From Paenibacillus ferrarius (GTDB lineage: Bacteria > Bacillota > Bacilli > Paenibacillales > NBRC-103111), in NCBI RefSeq assembly GCF_002027705.1, contig NZ_MBTG01000001.1, forward strand, positions 186,001-250,000: a DNA stretch of 64,000 bases, in the 5' to 3' direction. The notes beneath the pieces were generated by a model. That model had not been told where the DNA came from, did not search any database, and saw only the letters and a program-made list of their open reading frames with translations. A program made the translations under genes and the position numbers. This document shows, in pieces, positions 44,331-53,732 of the stretch. Position 1 is the first letter of the stretch, and each line of letters begins with the position of its first letter.

Positions 44331-45196
44331 AGGATCAAGCAGAAGGGTTGCGGAACCTGGTCCAGATTCAGAATGATAAAGGCACAAAGGCAACCAGGAT
44401 CATTACCGTGACTAGCGGAAAGGGAGGCGTAGGGAAATCCAACTTTACGCTGAACTTTGCATTAACGCTTAAGTCCCAAGGTTATAAGGTTCTTGTCTTC
44501 GACGCTGATATCGGACTTGCCAATATTGATGTGCTTATGGGGGTTTCCTCCAAGTACAACTTGTATCATCTTCTCAAAAAGGAAAAATCAATCTGGGAAA
44601 TCATTCAGAAAGGCTACAATGATTTAGATTTTATTGCAGGTGGATCCGGATTCAACGATTTGCTCCGCTTAACAGAGGAAGAGTTGGATTACTTTGCTGA
44701 GCAGGTTATGCAGCTTAACGGATATGTGGATTTCATCATTTTTGATACGGGTGCTGGGTTGTCCAAAGAAACCCTCAAGTTCATTCTTGCTGCCGAAGAA
44801 ACTTTTGTTGTTACAACACCTGAACCTACTTCAATAACAGACGCTTACGCGATTATCAAAATGGTGAATTCAATGGGACATGATGTTTCGTTTAAATTAA
44901 TCATCAATCGTGTGACGGACATGAAGGAAGGCAAGCAAACCGCCGATAAAATTTCATTGGTAGCCAAACAATTTTTGAACATCCATATCCCTTCTCTTGG
45001 GTTTGTGGATGATGATGTATCTGTATCCAAAGCAGTAAAAAAACAGGTGCCTTTCACAGTTGCTTTTCCTAATTCAGCAGCATCCAGAAGTTTGAACATA
45101 TTAGTAGAAAATTACATCAAAGGTTATCGCGTCATTGATACCCCAACTTCTGGGGTAAAAGGGTTTTTAAATAAAATGATGAGACTTTTGAAATAG
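44327..45196 (+). CDS. flhG: MinD-like ATPase FlhG (YlxH)
   Basis: FlhG stimulates the FlhF GTPase and sets flagellar number and pattern. The 289-residue product has the deviant Walker A motif Ser-Gly-Lys-Gly-Gly-Val-Gly-Lys-Ser-Asn near residues 30-39 and Phe-Asp-Ala-Asp-Ile-Gly-Leu-Ala-Asn. It carries a basic C-terminal amphipathic segment (Asn-Lys-Met-Met-Arg-Leu-Leu-Lys) for membrane binding. It overlaps flhF by four bases. Confidence 0.95.
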   Translation: MKDQAEGLRNLVQIQNDKGTKATRIITVTSGKGGVGKSNFTLNFALTLKSQGYKVLVFDADIGLANIDVLMGVSSKYNLYHLLKKEKSIWEIIQKGYNDLDFIAGGSGFNDLLRLTEEELDYFAEQVMQLNGYVDFIIFDTGAGLSKETLKFILAAEETFVVTTPEPTSITDAYAIIKMVNSMGHDVSFKLIINRVTDMKEGKQTADKISLVAKQFLNIHIPSLGFVDDDVSVSKAVKKQVPFTVAFPNSAASRSLNILVENYIKGYRVIDTPTSGVKGFLNKMMRLLK

Positions 45197-45244
45197 GATT
45201 TTTGAAAATCATGTCGAATAAGCACATAAAGGGAGGCGAACATC

Positions 45245-46360
45245 ATGGCACCTTATAACATTCTTGTCGTAGACGACTCTGTCTTTATGCGAAAAATTAT
45301 TAGCGATCTGATAACTGAAAATCCGCAATACAAAATTATTGGTACTGCAAAAAATGGCCAGGAAGCGATTGAGCAAGTCAAGCTTTTGCGACCAGATGCC
45401 GTTACAATGGACGTTGAAATGCCAGTAATGAATGGTTTGGATGCTCTTCAACGTATTATGGCTGAGCAGCCCACTCCCATTATTATGCTTAGTTCCTTAA
45501 CGGAAGAAGGCGCTTCTGAAACCATTAAAGCACTGGAGTGGGGGGCTGTCGACTTTATTCGAAAGCCTTCAGGTTCGATATCCCTTGATCTATATAAAGT
45601 GAAGCAATTGCTTCATGAGAAACTGCAAATGGCAGTTCGCACGAAGATGAGAACCTTTCAACCTCTGCAGGAGAAGCCTCTGCCATCTCGGCCAATTGCT
45701 TCACAAGTGCTGGAGAGAAGCAAGGTTGGAGTGCTTAAACCACCGGAGCCAAGGGCAACCACAGCTGCGGGTTCTACACATTTTGATCATCTTGTCGCCA
45801 TTGGGACATCTACTGGAGGTCCTAGGGCTTTGCATCAAGTAATTTCTAATATTCCTGCAGGATTTCCTGCCCCAATTCTTATTGTTCAACATATGCCGCC
45901 TAATTTCACCAAATCACTTGCGCAGCGGTTGAATGACATTTCCCAGATTCGCGTCGTAGAGGCATCTGAAGGAGATGTGCTCCAAGCGGCAACTGCTTAC
46001 GTTGCTCCTGGTGGTTGGCATATGATCGCATACAAAGATTCCAACAAGACTTACAAAATTCGATTAACCAAAGAAGAGCCTCGTTCTGGCCACCGTCCTT
46101 CGGTGGACGTCATGTTTGAGTCCTTGCTTGGTATGAGTGAGTTGAAGCGGCACATCGTACTGATGACAGGGATGGGAAGCGATGGAGCCAAAGGCATGCT
46201 TTCGCTTAAGCAGGCCGGTGTAGCGACTACCATTGCTGAGTCCGAAGAAACATGCGTCGTTTACGGCATGCCAAGGGCTGCCGTAGAGCTCCAGGCTGCG
46301 ATGCATGTGCTGCCACAACAAGATATAGCTGCTCGACTAGCTCAATGCGTACTTAATTAG
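45245..46360 (+). CDS. cheB: Chemotaxis methylesterase CheB
   Basis: CheB removes methyl groups from chemoreceptors for adaptation. The 371-residue protein has an N-terminal receiver with Asp-Asp-Ser and the phospho-acceptor Asp in Thr-Met-Asp-Val-Glu-Met-Pro. A linker follows. The methylesterase domain carries Ser in Gly-Thr-Ser-Thr-Gly-Gly-Pro, His in Gln-His-Met-Pro-Pro and Asp in Met-Gly-Ser-Asp-Gly. GGGAGGCGAACATC precedes the ATG. No cheR lies in this window. Confidence 0.96.
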   Translation: MAPYNILVVDDSVFMRKIISDLITENPQYKIIGTAKNGQEAIEQVKLLRPDAVTMDVEMPVMNGLDALQRIMAEQPTPIIMLSSLTEEGASETIKALEWGAVDFIRKPSGSISLDLYKVKQLLHEKLQMAVRTKMRTFQPLQEKPLPSRPIASQVLERSKVGVLKPPEPRATTAAGSTHFDHLVAIGTSTGGPRALHQVISNIPAGFPAPILIVQHMPPNFTKSLAQRLNDISQIRVVEASEGDVLQAATAYVAPGGWHMIAYKDSNKTYKIRLTKEEPRSGHRPSVDVMFESLLGMSELKRHIVLMTGMGSDGAKGMLSLKQAGVATTIAESEETCVVYGMPRAAVELQAAMHVLPQQDIAARLAQCVLN

Positions 46361-46411
46361 ATCAACAATAGCAAGCAAGTTGAATGATGATTCTATTGGA
46401 GGTGTGTGGTT

Positions 46412-48487
46412 TTGGAACTTAGTCAATATTTATCCATGTTTATCGATGAGTCGAAAGAGCATTTGCAATCCTTGAATGAGAACTTACTAAGTTTAGAAAG
46501 CAGCCCTCAAGATATTAGTATCGTACATAATATTTTTCGATCCGCCCATACGTTGAAAGGGATGTCCGCGACGATGGGCTTTGAAGACATTGCAGCCCTT
46601 ACACATGAGATGGAGAATGTACTGGATCTTGTTCGTAACAGCAAAATTGAAATGAACCCATTTATTTTTGACTGTATTTTCAAAAGCTTGGATTCCTTGG
46701 AGTCGATGGTTGAAGATATTATCCAAGGTGGGACCGGAAAAGCAGATGTTTCCCCGATTGTTGTTTCACTTCGTTCCATTGTGACGGGTGAGTACATAAC
46801 GGAGCAAGCTCCAGTAGCGGCTGCAGCAGTTAAAGAACAAACAAAAGGAATTGAAGTGGATGAATTTCAATATTCCATTTTGCAGCAATCGATTGATTCT
46901 GGATTTCTAGTTTTTTATGTAGAAGTAACCGTGAATGACAACTGCGTGCTGAAAGCAGCTCGTGCTTACATGGTGTTCGATGCTTTAGAGAGAATGGGAG
47001 AAATCGTAAAAGCGACGCCATCTGTTCAAGAAATTGAGCAGGAGAAATTCGATCGTTCGTTCTCCTTGTATTTCATTTCTAAGGTTGATCAAGGAACTCT
47101 TGAAAAAGAGATCCTGAATGTTTCTGAGATACACTCTGCTGTGATCATCACTGTAGATACGGAATCATTAGCCGAACTATCCCGTCCCAGAACAGAAGTA
47201 GAGGCGGCCAGACAAGAAATTGCAGCTGCTGTTGCAGCTGTAGTTGCAACAGCTCCAGTAGTTGCAACTGAGAGTGCTCCTAAGGCTGAACCGGCGGCAC
47301 CTGTAGCAAAACCAGCAGCAGGCGGGGCTCCGGTAGCTAGTCGAACAATCCGGGTTGATATTGAACGTCTCGATGCGCTTATGAATTTGTTCAGCGAGCT
47401 TCTGATTGACCGTGTGCGTCTTGAGCAATTAGCGTCTGAAGTTAAACGGAATGATCTAACGGAAACCGTTGAGCACATGTCTAGAGTTAGCAGTGATTTG
47501 CAGAATATTGTTTTGAAGCTCCGAATGGTGCCTGTGGATTCTGTCTTTAATCGTTTCCCTCGGATGATCAGAGACTTAGCCAAATCATTGGATAAGAAAG
47601 TAGATTTAATCATTACAGGGGCGGAAACGGAATTAGATCGTACCGTCATTGATGAAATTGGAGACCCGCTTGTCCATTTGCTTCGCAACGCGGTCGATCA
47701 TGGCATTGAATCCATTAGTGATCGTCTAGCAGCTGGAAAAAGTGAGCAGGGGACGATCCAGCTTCGTGCATTCCATAGTGGAAACCATGTCTTTATTGAA
47801 ATTGAAGAAGACGGCAAGGGTATTTATCGAGATAAAGTTCTAAAAACAGCGCTTAAGAACGGTCTTGTCACGGCGGAGCAAGCTGCGAAATTGAGCGATA
47901 TGGAAGTTTACAATTTACTATTCGCTTCCGGTTTCAGCACGGCGGAGAAAATTTCAGATATTTCAGGCCGTGGTGTTGGACTTGATGTCGTGAAGACGAA
48001 AATCCAAATGCTAGGCGGACATGTCCAAGTAGACTCCAAACCAGGCTTGGGCAGTAAGTTTTCTGTTCAGTTGCCGTTGACACTGTCCATTATTTCGGCG
48101 ATGTTGGTGCGTTTGGGCAGTGAGAAATACGCCATCCCATTATCATCTATCGTAGAAACATCTGCGATTCAAAAACAACAAATCCGCAACATTCATGGCA
48201 ACAAAATGGTGGATTATCGCAATTCGGTTATCCCGCTCGTTTCACTTAGCACCTTGTTCAATGTGCCTGACTTCAATGAAGATCTGGAAGAAGAAACCGA
48301 AATCGTTGTTGTGCGCAAAGGCGATAAACAAGTTGCCTTAATGGTCGATGAATTTATTGGCCAGCAAGAAATTGTTCTCAAAACACTTGGTAAATACTTA
48401 TCCGGACTTTTTGCCATATCTGGCGCTACGATTTTAGGGGATGGACAAGTAGCTTTGATTATTGACCCTAATGCATTGATTAAATAA
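46412..48487 (+). CDS. cheA: Chemotaxis histidine kinase CheA
   Basis: CheA passes receptor signals to CheY and CheB. The 691-residue protein has an HPt domain with the phospho-histidine His46 in Arg-Ser-Ala-His-Thr-Leu-Lys-Gly. A CheY-binding P2 domain and an Ala/Pro/Val-rich linker near 270-310 follow. The dimerisation helices come next. The kinase domain has Asn-box Leu-Leu-Arg-Asn-Ala-Val-Asp-His-Gly, Glu-Asp-Gly-Lys-Gly-Ile and Gly-Arg-Gly-Val-Gly-Leu-Asp-Val. A CheW-like domain ends it. TTG 46412 is preferred because GGAGGTG lies seven bases upstream; a GTG six bases earlier would sit too close. Confidence 0.96.
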   Translation: MELSQYLSMFIDESKEHLQSLNENLLSLESSPQDISIVHNIFRSAHTLKGMSATMGFEDIAALTHEMENVLDLVRNSKIEMNPFIFDCIFKSLDSLESMVEDIIQGGTGKADVSPIVVSLRSIVTGEYITEQAPVAAAAVKEQTKGIEVDEFQYSILQQSIDSGFLVFYVEVTVNDNCVLKAARAYMVFDALERMGEIVKATPSVQEIEQEKFDRSFSLYFISKVDQGTLEKEILNVSEIHSAVIITVDTESLAELSRPRTEVEAARQEIAAAVAAVVATAPVVATESAPKAEPAAPVAKPAAGGAPVASRTIRVDIERLDALMNLFSELLIDRVRLEQLASEVKRNDLTETVEHMSRVSSDLQNIVLKLRMVPVDSVFNRFPRMIRDLAKSLDKKVDLIITGAETELDRTVIDEIGDPLVHLLRNAVDHGIESISDRLAAGKSEQGTIQLRAFHSGNHVFIEIEEDGKGIYRDKVLKTALKNGLVTAEQAAKLSDMEVYNLLFASGFSTAEKISDISGRGVGLDVVKTKIQMLGGHVQVDSKPGLGSKFSVQLPLTLSIISAMLVRLGSEKYAIPLSSIVETSAIQKQQIRNIHGNKMVDYRNSVIPLVSLSTLFNVPDFNEDLEEETEIVVVRKGDKQVALMVDEFIGQQEIVLKTLGKYLSGLFAISGATILGDGQVALIIDPNALIK

Positions 48488-48514
48488 TCATTTAAATCTA
48501 AGGAGGCATTCACA

Positions 48515-48976
48515 ATGGGAGAAGAGAAAAAGGTTATTGTCTTTGCACTTGGCACGGAAGAATACGGCGTGGAAGTCGAGAAAGTAAGAACAATCGAAAG
48601 AATGCAGCCTATGACACGTGTACCGAAAGCACCTGAGTTCATTAAAGGTGTTATCAATCTGCGCGGTGTCGTAATTCCTATTATTGATCTTCGTTCCAGA
48701 TTTGGGCTTAGCGAGCTGCCGACGACAGATGCTACACGGATTATCATTGTTTCGGCTGGTGATTTCGAGGTTGGTTTAATTGTAGATTCCGCAAATGATG
48801 TTATTGATTTGGATACTGACAATATTGATAACCCACCAGAGATCGTTGGCGGCATTAAAGCCAAATATTTGGATGGGATTGCCCGTGTAGGCGAACAAAG
48901 ATTGTTAGTTCTACTTAATTTAGAGCAGGTTCTGGATCGTAATGAACTTCAACAGCTGGAAAGAATAGAGGAATAG
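48515..48976 (+). CDS. cheW: Chemotaxis coupling protein CheW
   Basis: CheW couples receptors to CheA. The 153-residue protein is a single SH3-like double barrel with Phe-Ala-Leu-Gly-Thr-Glu-Glu-Tyr-Gly-Val and Phe-Ile-Lys-Gly-Val-Ile-Asn-Leu-Arg-Gly-Val-Val-Ile-Pro-Ile-Ile-Asp-Leu-Arg core strands. TAAGGAGGC precedes the ATG. It lies 27 bases after cheA and 3 before cheC. Confidence 0.96.
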   Translation: MGEEKKVIVFALGTEEYGVEVEKVRTIERMQPMTRVPKAPEFIKGVINLRGVVIPIIDLRSRFGLSELPTTDATRIIIVSAGDFEVGLIVDSANDVIDLDTDNIDNPPEIVGGIKAKYLDGIARVGEQRLLVLLNLEQVLDRNELQQLERIEE

Positions 48977-48979
48977 GTT

Positions 48980-49600
48980 GTGGATGTATTTAGTCATTTA
49001 GCCGATTTTCAAATGGACGTTCTTAAGGAAGTAGGCAACATAGGTGCGGGTCATGCAGCGACCGCCCTATCTACTTTATTGGATAAGCCAATTGATATGC
49101 TGGTGCCCAAGGTGCGAATGCTTCCATTCGAAGAGATATGTGAAAGTGTCGGCGGTGCGGAAACGGTTGTTTTAGCTATATTCTTGCGCGTGGATGGCGA
49201 TGCTCCTGGGAACATGTTTTTTATTCTTGATTTGGATGCTGCCAAAAATATGCTAAGGGATCTGATTGGTCTAAATATTCAGGATCAGGAAGAGTACTCA
49301 GAGCTTGAGTTATCGGCCTTGAATGAAATTGGGAACATTCTTGCTGGTTCCTATTTATCTTCATTGGCTGATTTTACGAACCTGAATATGCAGCCGACGG
49401 TCCCAGCGTTAGCGATTGATATGGCAGGTGCAATATTAAGTTATGGCTTGTTGCAATTTGGTCAAATGGGAGATCAAGCTTTGCTCATTGATACCAAGTT
49501 TATGGAGGGGGATAATGAAGTACAAGGACATTTCTTCCTAATTCCTGATCCGGAATCGTTTGGCAAAATATTTTCCGCATTAGGGGTAGAGTCTTCATGA
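48980..49600 (+). CDS. cheC: CheY-P phosphatase CheC
   Basis: CheC dephosphorylates CheY and works with CheD in adaptation. The 206-residue protein keeps both phosphatase helices: Val-Leu-Lys-Glu-Val-Gly-Asn-Ile-Gly-Ala-Gly near residue 15 and Ala-Leu-Asn-Glu-Ile-Gly-Asn-Ile-Leu-Ala-Gly near 113, each with the Glu and Asn that act in catalysis. The GTG start is three bases after cheW; the ribosome binding site is inside cheW. It overlaps cheD by four bases. Confidence 0.95.
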   Translation: MDVFSHLADFQMDVLKEVGNIGAGHAATALSTLLDKPIDMLVPKVRMLPFEEICESVGGAETVVLAIFLRVDGDAPGNMFFILDLDAAKNMLRDLIGLNIQDQEEYSELELSALNEIGNILAGSYLSSLADFTNLNMQPTVPALAIDMAGAILSYGLLQFGQMGDQALLIDTKFMEGDNEVQGHFFLIPDPESFGKIFSALGVESS

Positions 49601-50091
49601 TTCAGGATAATCTGATTAAAGTAGGAATGGCTGACCTGAATGTTGCACACCAATCGGGTGTGCTGAAGACAACAGGGCTGGGTTCGTGTGTAGGTGTCAC
49701 TTTGTATGATAGCCGCGTAAAAGTGGCAGGTATGGCACATGTCATGCTGCCTTCATCTGAAATTGCCCGTGAAGGATCGCTGAACATTGCTAAATACGCA
49801 GATACAGCTATTCCTGAGTTAATCTCACGTATGGAAAAGCTCGGTGCCATGGTAAGCAGACTAGAGGCGAAATTAGCTGGTGGAGCGCAGATGTTTGCAT
49901 TTGCTGGAAATAATGATACGATGAGAATTGGCCCGAGAAATGTAGAATCCTGTAAAGATATGTTGAATAAATACAAAATTCCGATTCTTGCTGAGGATAC
50001 AGGGGCCAATTACGGTCGTACGATAGAGTTCCTTAGTGAGACTGGCATACTGGTTATTCGAAGTGTCCAATTAGGAGTGAAGGAAATTTAA
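49597..50091 (+). CDS. cheD: Chemoreceptor glutamine deamidase CheD
   Basis: CheD deamidates receptor glutamines and is controlled by CheC. The 164-residue product has the catalytic Cys in Leu-Gly-Ser-Cys-Val-Gly-Val and the His in Gly-Met-Ala-His-Val-Met-Leu-Pro. Gly-Gly-Ala-Gln-Met-Phe follows further on. The ATGA overlap with cheC couples the interacting pair. Confidence 0.95.
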   Translation: MIQDNLIKVGMADLNVAHQSGVLKTTGLGSCVGVTLYDSRVKVAGMAHVMLPSSEIAREGSLNIAKYADTAIPELISRMEKLGAMVSRLEAKLAGGAQMFAFAGNNDTMRIGPRNVESCKDMLNKYKIPILAEDTGANYGRTIEFLSETGILVIRSVQLGVKEI

Positions 50092-50092
50092 T

Positions 50093-50524
50093 ATGATTGG
50101 AACCATGCGCATTAATCTCATTGTAGCAACCGTAGCAGGGTTATTTACATTTGCTTTATCCATTGGCAATAACTTATTCCTGTCCACCTGTCTCAAAAGT
50201 GTTTATAGCTTTCTTATTTTATTCGTATTGAGTTTTGGTTTTCGGTGGGTATTAGGGCTCATGATTGGAGCTGAGCATGCTGCAGTCAGCACGGCCCCAA
50301 GTTTACCTGCTGAGGATTCGCCTGTTGGTCAATCGCTTGATCTGACAACACCTGATTTAGACGATGAAACACGCCAGATGATGAAAGCCAATCTTGGCGA
50401 CAACAACGTTTCAACTGCTGCTGATATGCAATTTTCACCACTGAATCCACCAAAGCTAGTCACCAAGAATAATTTAGACCCTGAACAACTGGCTGGTGCT
50501 TTAAGGCGAATGTCTGAAGATTAA
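50093..50524 (+). CDS. Uncharacterised membrane protein between cheD and sigD, 143 aa
   Basis: It begins one base after the cheD stop, with AGGAGTGAAGG at the end of cheD as ribosome binding site. The N-terminal third has two membrane helices (about 6-26 and 36-56). The rest is a soluble acidic tail with a C-terminal motif Asn-Leu-Asp-Pro-Glu-Gln-Leu-Ala-Gly-Ala-Leu-Arg-Arg-Met. B. subtilis has no gene here between cheD and sigD. The position suggests a motility role, but the function is unknown. Confidence 0.8.
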   Translation: MIGTMRINLIVATVAGLFTFALSIGNNLFLSTCLKSVYSFLILFVLSFGFRWVLGLMIGAEHAAVSTAPSLPAEDSPVGQSLDLTTPDLDDETRQMMKANLGDNNVSTAADMQFSPLNPPKLVTKNNLDPEQLAGALRRMSED

Positions 50525-50542
50525 GGATGGTGAAACAACAAA

Positions 50543-51334
50543 ATGATGATTGAACAAAAGCAGTCGCAATTAGCTAATCTTGAGCTATGGAAGCAGTGGA
50601 AGGAAGAAGGCTGGGTGCCAGCTAAGCAGTCACTTATTGAAAGTTACTTGCCTTTAGTTGATTATGTTTCAAGCCGGCTTGCAATTGGACTTCCCAAAAG
50701 TGTTTCGAAAGAGGATCTGTCCAGCTTTGGTGTGATGGGACTTATTGATGCCGTTGAGAAATTTGATTATGCTCGTGGTTTACAATTCGAAACGTATGCT
50801 TCATGGAGAATCCGAGGGTCTATTATTGATGGATTGCGTCAAGGTGATTGGGTTCCGCGTTCAGTAAGAGAAAAGGCCAAAAAAGTCGAGGATGCTTATC
50901 AGAAGCTTGAGCAGCAGTATCTTCGTTCGGTAACAGATGCGGAAATCAGCGCTTATTTGCAAGTCAGCGAGACCGACTTTCAACAAATGCTTCAAGATAT
51001 TTCGATTACAACGGTTTGTTCAATTGACGATCCTATTCGCGAAGAAGACTCAGAAACACGTCTTTCCTTGCTGGTTGATGAAAAGGCTAAAAACCCTGAA
51101 TTTCAAGTCAATGAGTTTTATCTAAAGGATTCTTTGGCCAAAGCGATTGAGCGTTTGACAGAGAAAGAAAGAACAGTTGTTTCCTTATTTTATTTTGAAG
51201 AGCTTTCATTAAGTGAAATTGCAGAAGTGATGTGTTTGTCTCCTTCGCGTATTTCGCAATTACATTCCAAAGCGATACTTCGTCTAAAAGGAGTATTGGG
51301 AAGATTTAAAAATCAACTTTTTCAGGATTCATAA
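50543..51334 (+). CDS. sigD: RNA polymerase sigma factor SigD (FliA/WhiG type)
   Basis: SigD directs transcription of late flagellar, chemotaxis and autolysin genes. The 263-residue protein has regions 2 (Asp-Leu-Ser-Ser-Phe-Gly-Val-Met-Gly-Leu-Ile-Asp-Ala-Val-Glu-Lys-Phe), 3 and 4. Region 4 carries the helix-turn-helix Leu-Ser-Leu-Ser-Glu-Ile-Ala-Glu-Val-Met-Cys-Leu-Ser-Pro-Ser-Arg-Ile-Ser-Gln. The last position in a long operon means it is made late, which times downstream gene expression. No flgM lies in the window. Confidence 0.96.
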   Translation: MMIEQKQSQLANLELWKQWKEEGWVPAKQSLIESYLPLVDYVSSRLAIGLPKSVSKEDLSSFGVMGLIDAVEKFDYARGLQFETYASWRIRGSIIDGLRQGDWVPRSVREKAKKVEDAYQKLEQQYLRSVTDAEISAYLQVSETDFQQMLQDISITTVCSIDDPIREEDSETRLSLLVDEKAKNPEFQVNEFYLKDSLAKAIERLTEKERTVVSLFYFEELSLSEIAEVMCLSPSRISQLHSKAILRLKGVLGRFKNQLFQDS

Positions 51335-51363
51335 CCAAATTTGTTGGAGAAAGGTGGTATTCC

Positions 51364-52773
51364 ATGCTTGAGAGGAACATGCCTTTAGATTACTATATCA
51401 GTATTTCCGTCTCGGACGACAAGTTGTCTGCTCAATTGCTGATTAGCAATATAGATGACACTTTCAAATTAACTGTAGGTCAATTGGAAGACCTTATTCA
51501 AAAAAATCGTATCGTGTATGGCTTGGATAAGCAGCTTATTGCTCAAATTGCAGCAGATCCAAAACCGTTTTATCACCAAAAAGTAGTGATAGCAGCGGGT
51601 ACGAAGCCACAAGAAGGACAAAACGGCGCTATTAAATATATTTTTGCGTTTGATCAAGATGAAAAAAAACCGCTTGAGCTGGAAGACGGCAGGGTCAATT
51701 ATAAAGAAGTTGTAACACTACATAATGTAAGAAAAGGTCAACTGATCGGGCAGCGCCTTTTGGCGACGGAAGGTGTGCCTGGACGAGCAGTGACTGGTGA
51801 AACGCTGTTTACCAAAGCGGGCAAGGAAGCCAGATTTAAATTAGGTAAGAACGTTATTGTAGATGCGGAGCAAATGAGCCTCTATTCCGCTATTGACGGC
51901 ATGGTTGTGAGAACCGATCGTGATAAGATCAACGTTTTCCCTGTGTATGAAGTCAATGGCGATGTTGATTATAGCATCGGGAATATTGATTTTGTAGGTA
52001 CGGTTGTTATCCGCGGCAACGTGTTGCCGGGCTTCAAAATTCGTGCAGCTGGCGATATCCGTGTTACAGGTGGCGTTGAAGCGGCAGAGCTCGAAGCGGA
52101 TGGTTCAGTTGAAATTAATGCTGGTATTGTGGGGCAAAATAAAGCCCATATCAAAGCTGGTAAAAATGTCAAAAGCTCTTTCATACAAGACGCAACCATT
52201 GAAGTAGCGGGAGAATTATTAGTGTCTCAAAGTATCATGCACTCAACGGTCAGAGCTGGCAAGGCTGTCATATGCAGTGGGTCCAAGGGGCTCATCGTCG
52301 GCGGCACCATTCAAGCCGGAGAGCGCGTAACTGCGCGTACGATTGGGAATACGATGTCTACGGCAACCGTTGTTGAGGTAGGTGTTCTTCCTGAGCTTCG
52401 CAATGAGATGATCACTTTGCGCAATCAACATCGCGTCTATATGGAAAACATGGATAAAACCGATAAAGCGCTTACCCTGTTGGATGCTTTAGCGGCTGCG
52501 GGGCAATTAACGCCTGATAAAGTAGCCATGCGGATTAAACTTAATCATACGAAAAAGCAAGCTTTGGAAGAACAAAACACGATCAAGGAACGAATCCTTG
52601 AGATTGAGAAATCCTTGGAAGATTCCGACAAGGCCAAAGTTGAAGTTTTATCAACTGTCTATGGCGGAACGAAGATCGTGATTGGCCGTTATACGAAATT
52701 TATTAAAGATCCAACGAATCGGATGACGTTCCGATTAAGCGATGGCGATATTACAATGAGTACCTACGTGTAA
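51364..52773 (+). CDS. FapA-family protein (DUF342), 469 aa
   Basis: The family is a polymer-like beta-helix protein often encoded near sigD in Gram-positive flagellar operons; its exact role is not established. The central part has the repeating pattern Gly-x-Val-x-Ile-x-Gly-x-Val-x-x-Gly characteristic of DUF342 (~195-310), followed by a long coiled coil (340-425). The ATG follows AAAGGTGG. It lies 29 bases after sigD and 16 before the next gene, so it is in the same transcript. Confidence 0.85.
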   Translation: MLERNMPLDYYISISVSDDKLSAQLLISNIDDTFKLTVGQLEDLIQKNRIVYGLDKQLIAQIAADPKPFYHQKVVIAAGTKPQEGQNGAIKYIFAFDQDEKKPLELEDGRVNYKEVVTLHNVRKGQLIGQRLLATEGVPGRAVTGETLFTKAGKEARFKLGKNVIVDAEQMSLYSAIDGMVVRTDRDKINVFPVYEVNGDVDYSIGNIDFVGTVVIRGNVLPGFKIRAAGDIRVTGGVEAAELEADGSVEINAGIVGQNKAHIKAGKNVKSSFIQDATIEVAGELLVSQSIMHSTVRAGKAVICSGSKGLIVGGTIQAGERVTARTIGNTMSTATVVEVGVLPELRNEMITLRNQHRVYMENMDKTDKALTLLDALAAAGQLTPDKVAMRIKLNHTKKQALEEQNTIKERILEIEKSLEDSDKAKVEVLSTVYGGTKIVIGRYTKFIKDPTNRMTFRLSDGDITMSTYV

Positions 52774-52789
52774 ATGAAGGAGTGGGTAA

Positions 52790-53116
52790 GTGATGAGCTT
52801 TAAAGCCATTGATTTACAACTCGCTGTACACAAAAACGATGAAGCCGGTATTCGGCAAAACCAGCTCATGCAAAAGCCTAGGCAGGATGAAGCCATTTTA
52901 GAGCATCAATCTCTGATGAATACGGAGAAAGATCGTCATCGCAGCAGCAAACTTGAAAAGAGCGATCGCGCAGATATCAAAGATCAAGGCAGAGACAAGC
53001 AGCAGGCTTCCAAGCGGAAGTTCAAGAATAAGAATAATCTTGAAACCGTCAGCACCGAGTCTCACCATTCGCCGGATCACCCTTATAAAGGCCATCATAT
53101 CGATTTATCTCTGTAA
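52790..53116 (+). CDS. Uncharacterised charged protein, ~108 aa
   Basis: A short, very hydrophilic protein rich in Lys, Asp, Gln and His, with a middle segment of alternating charges (Glu-Lys-Asp-Arg-His-Arg-Ser-Ser-Lys-Leu-Glu-Lys) and a His-rich end. It is probably disordered. The start could be GTG 52790 or ATG 52793; GGAG lies seven bases before the GTG. No family is recognised. It is in the flagellar operon tail between fapA and swrB-like genes. Confidence 0.65.
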   Translation: MMSFKAIDLQLAVHKNDEAGIRQNQLMQKPRQDEAILEHQSLMNTEKDRHRSSKLEKSDRADIKDQGRDKQQASKRKFKNKNNLETVSTESHHSPDHPYKGHHIDLSL

Positions 53117-53150
53117 CGCGCTATTTTACTAATAGAAAAAGGTGAACCCT

Positions 53151-53732
53151 ATGGCTATGCAGCCGTGGATGTATGTCGTTCTTCTAGGTTTAGTCATCAT
53201 TGTATACGCCCGTTTTCTCCCCAAGGAGCAAACGGCATTGTCGAACAAAACCAATGTCGTTCAAGAAATTGAGGAGACGATCGAGCACTTCGCTGCTGAA
53301 ATGGATGAGCAAAATCAGTCTCTGCTTAATCTTTTTTCCAAAACAAAGCAAGATTATGAAGTTGAGCTTGCCAAGCTGGCTGGCAGATTGGAATCATTGG
53401 AGAAGCAAAAGCATGAGCTTTCTCAAGAACTGACGAAAGTACATGTAAATCAGCAAGTTAGTCAACAATTAATCAATTCTGATCTGCCCACTGCCGCTTC
53501 GTCTATACAGTCAGAACAAGTGGAAGCTTCTTTCTTGCCTGTACCCGCGGAGGAAATCGTGGAAGAGCCCATCTATATGGGATTAAGCATGAAAAGCAGG
53601 TATACGGAATTATTTGCTTTACATGACCGAGGGAAAAGTGTAGAAGCCATCGCCAAGCAACTAGGAATGAATAAAGGCGAGGTTAGTTTGATCCTTCAAC
53701 TTGCGAAACAGGAGGAGAGGGCTCGTGTTTAA
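53151..53732 (+). CDS. swrB: SwrB-like membrane protein with coiled coil and helix-turn-helix end
   Basis: The place after sigD and before rpsB matches B. subtilis swrB (ylxL), a membrane protein that promotes flagellar assembly. The 193-residue product has an N-terminal membrane helix (~5-22) and a coiled coil (~40-105). The C-terminal segment Ser-Val-Glu-Ala-Ile-Ala-Lys-Gln-Leu-Gly-Met-Asn-Lys-Gly-Glu-Val-Ser-Leu-Ile-Leu reads as a helix-turn-helix. ATG 53151 follows AAGGTGA. Identity to SwrB is by layout and context; sequence similarity was not tested. Confidence 0.7.
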   Translation: MAMQPWMYVVLLGLVIIVYARFLPKEQTALSNKTNVVQEIEETIEHFAAEMDEQNQSLLNLFSKTKQDYEVELAKLAGRLESLEKQKHELSQELTKVHVNQQVSQQLINSDLPTAASSIQSEQVEASFLPVPAEEIVEEPIYMGLSMKSRYTELFALHDRGKSVEAIAKQLGMNKGEVSLILQLAKQEERARV

